Positions 58,476-64,000 of a stretch of DNA of 64,000 nt are shown here, piece after piece. The stretch's first letter is position 1. Every line of letters begins with the position of its first letter. Location of the stretch: positions 434,042 through 498,041 of the forward strand of contig JACDOX010000021.1 in NCBI GenBank assembly GCA_014549065.1, read 5' to 3'. The position numbers and the translations under genes were made by a program. This stretch comes from Cardinalis cardinalis (taxonomy: Eukaryota > Chordata > Aves > Passeriformes > Cardinalidae). Below the pieces are notes generated by a model. The model saw only the letters and a program-made list of their open reading frames with translations, was not told the DNA's origin and searched no databases.

Positions 58476-60364
58476 GGGAGGATCTTTCAATTCAGGGATG
58501 CCAACTCGCACCTTTCTCTGAAAAATTTATGGAAGACAGTGGGAACCATTATGACCAGTTAGACATGGTCATTTCCAGCATCAGTGGAGTAGAGAGGTTT
58601 ACAGAAATGCACTTTGTCCCACCTTCTTTGCCCAGAATGAATTANCTGGGAGAAGGGCAGGAATCTGAGTGAACACTCAGGAGAGCTGTATAATTTCAGA
58701 AACATGGGCAAGTACATGGAACCCTAATAGTGCATCAAATTTGATGGGACCAGTCAAAATCATTCTGTNATTCTGTGAATTCTTTGAAAATGCATGCAAA
58801 ATAGTGAAACTTCAAGGGCCNTGATATCCTATTTAACTATAAGGACCGGTTGTTTCCATTCATTCCATGTACCTGTAGAGCTTTTAGTTCTGTGGCAAAA
58901 CCATTGGCCCCTCAAAGACAATTTGTCTTCCTCCTCCCCTCAACAGTCCTGTTGATATAAAGAGCAGAAGTTTGAATAGCTGTAGGTGTCCAAAGTTGCC
59001 CAAATCCTTCTCTTATTACATCATTAAATGGATTGGCCATTAGTGTTTATTAAAAAAAAGTGGATCTGCACCCTTTGCTGGCAAAAATTCTACTTTTGTT
59101 CCAAAAATAAAGCAAAAAAAAAAAAAGCCAAGGCTATTACTGAATTTTAATATTCATTCAGCCTTGCAGTGCAGCCTTTCAGCAGTTCTCCAGCAGAGGA
59201 AACTCTCTTTATCAGGTACCTGGAATATACAGTCCCCAGAGACTCTGAGATAAGAAAGCACATTCTCAGTTTCACATTTGCTGCAGTGTGATCTGAAGGC
59301 TGATAACATTTCTCCAGCTGGCTGTGAGAATCATTAATTCATTATTCAGCTGTGTCTTCAAGCCCCCTTGATCAAGGGTCCTTTTTCTCTCTGTCAGGCA
59401 ACTCTTCTGTTCTGTGTTCCTGATTTCTTTACATCTCTGCCTTCAGTACTATTATCTCTTACTTAGACTATCCCAGTCTTCAAATGTTGGCTCCTTTTTT
59501 TACCTTTCTGAGAAGAGACAGAGTGAAAACAATTATGTGATGAGTGTTGAATGTATTTCTGGGAGCTATGTGCCGCTCATTTAAAGTCTGGACTTTCCCT
59601 TTACAAGAATGCTAAAAAGAAGAAAAGCAAGCCAAGTGTGAAGCTGCCATTTTTCTTTTTTTACAAATTCCTTTTACACTTGCTGTAAAACAACCCTCTG
59701 CTTCACTCTTCACTCCCTGCCTTTACATTATATTAGTTAATGATGTTTCTAAATCTAATTGCTCTTATCTGTTTCTCATCCTCCCAAACCTCACTCAGAG
59801 CTCCTGTGATTGCAGCAGTGACGCAGTTTGTTAGAGCTGGGGTGACACGGGGATGAATCATGGCCTTGTCATTTCACAACCTTTTGTGGCATTTTAAGCA
59901 TATTTGCAAACAGAGGGCATTTCACTGGAATTCCAACATGTTATAATAGAAAAATGGACTCATCCTGTCTGCAAGTTTCATTCTTGCTAACAGGAGGAGA
60001 AATTCAATTTTTTTTCTTGAAGTTTCCTTCTGTGGTTGCCCCTTGACATCTGCAAGGGTACCAAACACTTCAGGACACCCAAAGAATCACTCAGCTACAG
60101 NAAAGGAGTGGGACAGCTTGCAGGAGCTGCATTTGAGCTAATTTTCCACTTGACTGCTCAGTCTTGGCAGATGATGTTGTGTTAGGCAGACTGAAGTTCA
60201 CAGTTAAGTGTATTCGGAGGTGGTGAACAAAGCACCCACCCTGATCTTTCAAACAAAATACTTTTTGTATCCTGCAGTTCTCAAATACATTTCTGTCCAG
60301 TGTTGCTAAGCTTTAATTCGAGAAGGAAGAACATTGAGGATTGATGATTTTCCCATGTTTGAAA
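58476..60364. other. Single-copy sequence with short palindrome
   Basis: About 1.9 kb. A perfect 14-bp palindrome lies at 59365-59378 (CCCTTGATCAAGGG). A possible CR1 tail scrap ('attctgtnattctgtga') lies near 58765-58785. No gene. Confidence 0.4.
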
Positions 60365-60594
60365 GAATTCACAGAGTCACTGAGCAGTTGAGTTTGGAAG
60401 GGACCTCTGGAGATCTTTGGGCCACCCTTCTGCTCCAGCAGGGTCACCCAAAGCTGGTTGTAGAGGACTGAATGTAGTTTGTTTTTTTTTTTTTTAGTAT
60501 TTCTAGGGAAGGAAACTCCACAGACTCACTGGGAAACCTGCACCAGTTTTTGATCCTCCTTAGACCAAAAAAGTGTTTCCATTTTTTTAGATGG
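60365..60594 (-). mobile_element. CR1: CR1 LINE 3' fragment, different subtype
   Basis: Antisense CR1 of the subtype with 'ggaagggacctctggagatc', 'ctgctccagcagggtcaccc', 'gaaggaaactccacagac' and 'tcactgggaaacctgcacca'. It has a T homopolymer inserted near 60481-60495. More diverged than the other copies. Confidence 0.88.
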
Positions 60595-62998
60595 ATCATT
60601 CTAGCATTTCAGTCTGTGCCCAAGGCCAGTGGTGATAGACAAATTTACCAACAAAATTTATGGATGTAAAATCACGTCAGAAAACATGACTTTGAATACA
60701 GAATTGCATTTTTCAGTGTGTACCATTCACCATTAAACTTCTTTGCTCTAGCCTGTGAACTCTGGACAGGGAACATAATAATTTAGGCTTACAAAAANAA
60801 GAGAAGCAAAAATTAATCTCTTAAGAAATTTGTGTTTATAACTGTTTTCTTTAGCAGAAATTTGCTTTTGTGTAGAAATTGANGCTTCATTTATCATGAG
60901 CTCTGCAGAAGCTTAAAAGAACAATTTACNTATTTATGTCTTCTAATTCCATATAATTTAGTGTTTATTAGAAAACAGTGTTTATTTATAGTGACTGGTT
61001 TTTTTTACCTTTATATGCTGTTCAATGTATGCCTGTCCTTACCCATGCAGAGGATCTTTGAGTCAACCAGGATCCTCAGACACCAATTGTTTGAGATGGT
61101 GGTCAGAATGATTGAACAACCCAATCTAGAGGATAATGAATTATTCCTGAATGTATATCCTGACATATGGTTCCTCNCCTTCCGAGAGATGTCTGTGTCT
61201 GCTACATAATCCCAACATGCCTCGTGAGGATTTATAAATAAAGCAGCTGATGCAGAGCCAGGTCACTGAAGCAGCATGGAGAGAACTCTAAGGAGTGAGT
61301 TTTACCCCAGACTGCGCCAAACCAAATCATTTCTGTACTTCCAATTCCTCCCCTCCACCACACATTTTTCACATCACCACGTCAACCCTTTTCTCAACAA
61401 TCCCTTGCACAGAATATCAGCTGTTTCCAGAAGCCTTCAGGGCTTCTCTAAGCCATTGTTTTCCAATGAGAACAACCACTTTGGAGCTATTGTCCATATT
61501 TTGAGCTCTGAGAAACCTCTGGTACACTCAGAGGCTGCCTGAGAGAACAACGACCCAGTGAAGAATGTGACAGAATATACAATTTCCAAATGGCAATGCA
61601 CAAATGTTAATGACATGGATTTCCTGCCCACACTCAAACCTAATTCCACCACAAGATGGTCTGTTCCATTAAANACAGCCCAAAACAAGTTCCCAAACCC
61701 CCATATTCTGATTAGATGGAGAAGCATGCACAGGAACCACGTTTCCTGTTTGTTGCTATCAGTGTATTGAACTATTCCATTTCCCTCTGGATTTGGATCA
61801 GAGGCCACCAGCTAAGGGATGTCAGATTGCACAAATGTTTTTGGTCACAGNTCACAAGCCAACCCTACTGGAAAGGTCCCAAATGCCCTCAGAGAAACCT
61901 ACATCCAGTTTCTTATGATTTTATTTAAAGCATCCTGCCTGTGAACGTGTGGTCAGTTTGAAAAAACCCTCATGAAATGACCCAAAGTCATGAGCACCCT
62001 GTGGCTGGTAATTGGCCTCAAATCAGCTTGTTTTTGCCTCAGTCATTTGTCAGAGGCTCAATTAACAACAGATTCCACTCTTGCTAGGCAATAAGAGGAA
62101 AAAATTGAGTGGGAATATTGAATTGTTCTGAGATCTCAGACCATTCCTTCTCAGTGAAAGTATTTTGTATTGCCAAGTTCAGTAATGTGATAGTTTACCT
62201 ACAGAGGGAATGTTGGCTCCTCTTGATGCTGTCTGTGTTCCCTCTCCTCCCCAAATCCCCGCCTCACTCCCTCCCTTGCCACAACGAGCATCATTTTGGG
62301 CATCAGTCGTGCCACTCTACTGGGTTAGTACCCAGGAGCTGCTGTCATTTGAGAGAGTGAAGGAGCATTTTTCCTCCTACTCATATTATTATGAGAGGTA
62401 AACGGGAAAAGAAATTACGAAAAAAAAAAGCAGCTCTTAATGTTAATTCTCCAAGCGCTGGCAAGCAATAAACAGATTATGGATTTTTATGTGACTTTAA
62501 TGTGTGGAACTATGTAAGTATTAGTTAGAAGAAACTTCTGGAGATTTGCTCTGGCTTTGCAGGAATCTTAGGGGTTCAAACATCAGCTTTCTGTTTCGGC
62601 CTCATTGCAGGGAATGTACTGTGACATCTCTTCCAGAGCTTGGCCTCTGGGCCCTGCAGGTGTGTGAAGGCAGGGATGTCATCCAGGGCTGAAATATTTA
62701 ATAAGTGAGATGGATCAGGAGCTCCACAGGGCATCTGTGCCCCATCACACAGCAGGAAGGGCACTGTGTGAAGTCTTTTATGGCCCAGGATGGACTGTGC
62801 TCAANTTCAGATCATCCCAAGTCACCCCAAACAAACAGGTTGGAGATCTGAGTTCCTTCAGCACAAGCCAGAGCCACCCCAAGGTACCACTCAAGTCCCA
62901 TCCCTCCAAGCAGGCAGATCACAACACTCCCAAAATATCAATAGGTTTCTGAGGATCTCTGTGTTTTGTGGTGGTTGGGTACGAGCAAAAGAAATGTG
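60595..62998. other. Single-copy sequence, nothing recognised
   Basis: About 2.4 kb without a recognised element, RNA gene or exon. Confidence 0.4.
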
Positions 62999-63004
62999 AC
63001 TTTC

Positions 63005-63421
63005 TATTGTATTTGCAGGGAATGCCCTGACNAAGGCAGGAATGATGCATCTCACTCCACGTTCTCAGAAGGCTAATTTATTATTTTATGATACTATATT
63101 ATATTAAAGGANACTGTATTANACTAAAGAATACAGAAAGGATACTTACAGAAGGCTAAAANGATAATAATNAAAANTNNTNACTCTCTCCAGAGTCNCA
63201 NCACAGCTTGGCCCTGATTGGCCAAAGAGTGAAAACAACTCCCAGCAGAATCCAATGGAACAATCACCTGTGGGTAAACAATCTCCAAACACATTCCACA
63301 TAAGCACAACACAGGAGAAGCAAATAAGATAAGAATTGTTTTCCTTTTCTCTGAGGCCTTTCAGCTTCCCAGGAGAAAAATCCTGGGCGAGGGGATTTTT
63401 TCAGAGAATGTGAATGCCACA
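63005..63421 (-). mobile_element. Solo LTR, ERVK-like family, copy C
   Basis: 417 bp, the inverted relative of copies A and B. On the minus strand it starts TGTGGCATTC, contains 'cccaggatttttctcctggg' and AATAAA (complement at 63077-63082), and ends in ACAATA. The flanks ACTTTC (62999-63004) and ACTTTC (63422-63427) are a perfect 6-bp target-site duplication. A dense cluster of N positions (63111-63201) sits in its middle. No viral coding sequence is attached. Confidence 0.93.
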
Positions 63422-63427
63422 ACTTTC

Positions 63428-64000
63428 AGAACTGATCTTGGCACAAATGAGCCACTACGCTTTCAGNAGCCTCAGGCCAAAACCAAAGCTGCCTAATTTC
63501 ACCTTTCCAAGCCATCAGTCTGCCATACCTTCAAATGCCATTCAGAGACTGCCCTGATTTTTTTTGGTTGTAATTTAATTAGNGACACGACTGGGAAAGT
63601 TGTAGAGGGTTGTATCTCAAAGCTGGGTGTGATCCAGCTGGTAGATGGCAAACGAGCAGCTCTGCAGCTCCTCTGTGCTTCTGTAACTCTCCCACATTAA
63701 ACTAAAAAATCTCCAATCCATCTGCTGATTCCAGGCTCCAAGGAGAGAGTAGAAAAGCTGCAAAATTTTTACAGTCAGAGGGTGTGGAATCCTCTGAATC
63801 ATTTCTACCACGCTGCAGCAATAGGGGGCCTGGAGTGTTACAGTTCCTGGTTTTCAATGTGAAAATTGAGAATGTAAAGAGTGCAGTGCTTCCAAGAANG
63901 CAGATCATAGTGTATAAACTCAAACACACCAAAAATCAATTCCATTTTCTTGTCTTACCTAGTCTTACCCATAAAAGAAGATACTGTGGGTTTTTTTTTC
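63428..64000. other. Single-copy sequence, nothing recognised
   Basis: About 570 bp to the window end. No feature recognised. Confidence 0.4.

Noticed and set aside
58738..58785. Possible CR1 tail scrap
   Set aside because: Only two octamer-like units and a weak body match; too short to call as a feature.
1..64000. CRISPR arrays, tRNA, rRNA, bacterial operons or phage genes
   Set aside because: No direct-repeat and spacer arrays, no B-box-like tRNA core and no prokaryotic gene organisation were seen. The repeats are clearly avian retroelements.

Overview
The window looks like bird nuclear DNA, most likely from a songbird (passerine). The evidence is at least 18 truncated CR1 LINE fragments, many ending in the CR1 octamer tail (ATTCTRTG)n, together with solo LTRs of two endogenous-retrovirus families that I recognise as passerine-type. 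Composition is moderately AT-rich with few CpGs. I find no protein-coding gene, tRNA, rRNA or CRISPR array that I can support. The window reads as intergenic or intronic sequence. There are two assembly gaps (22781-23210 and 37531-37728) and many isolated N positions, some clustered inside repeats.

Layout. 1-10.7 kb: mostly single-copy, with three CR1 fragments and a striking 260-bp tandem duplication (3905-4424). 10.7-11.6 kb: an ERVL-type solo LTR nested inside an older CR1. 12.4-12.65 kb: a TTTCA/TTTTA pentanucleotide array. 13-19 kb: CR1 pieces and a 468-bp solo LTR carrying a TAATA microsatellite. 22.5-23.2 kb: a second ERVL-type LTR that spans the first gap and has a perfect 5-bp target-site duplication. 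24.6-34.4 kb: five CR1 pieces, including the longest (about 660 bp). 34.4-40.1 kb: single-copy sequence and the second gap. 40-46.3 kb: the most repeat-dense part, with CR1s, the best-preserved ERVL-type LTR (41377-42033), a 32-bp minisatellite and another solo LTR with a perfect 6-bp duplication. 46.3-62.9 kb: mostly single-copy with sparse CR1 scraps. 63.0-63.4 kb: a third copy of the shorter LTR family, inverted, with a perfect 6-bp duplication.

There is no set of genes working together here. The window records retroelement insertion, solo-LTR formation, nested insertion and microsatellite growth from element sequence. A few exon-like intervals with good splice signals are listed as low-confidence findings. 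The best is on the minus strand at 49167-49259. I did not find a new multi-gene system.
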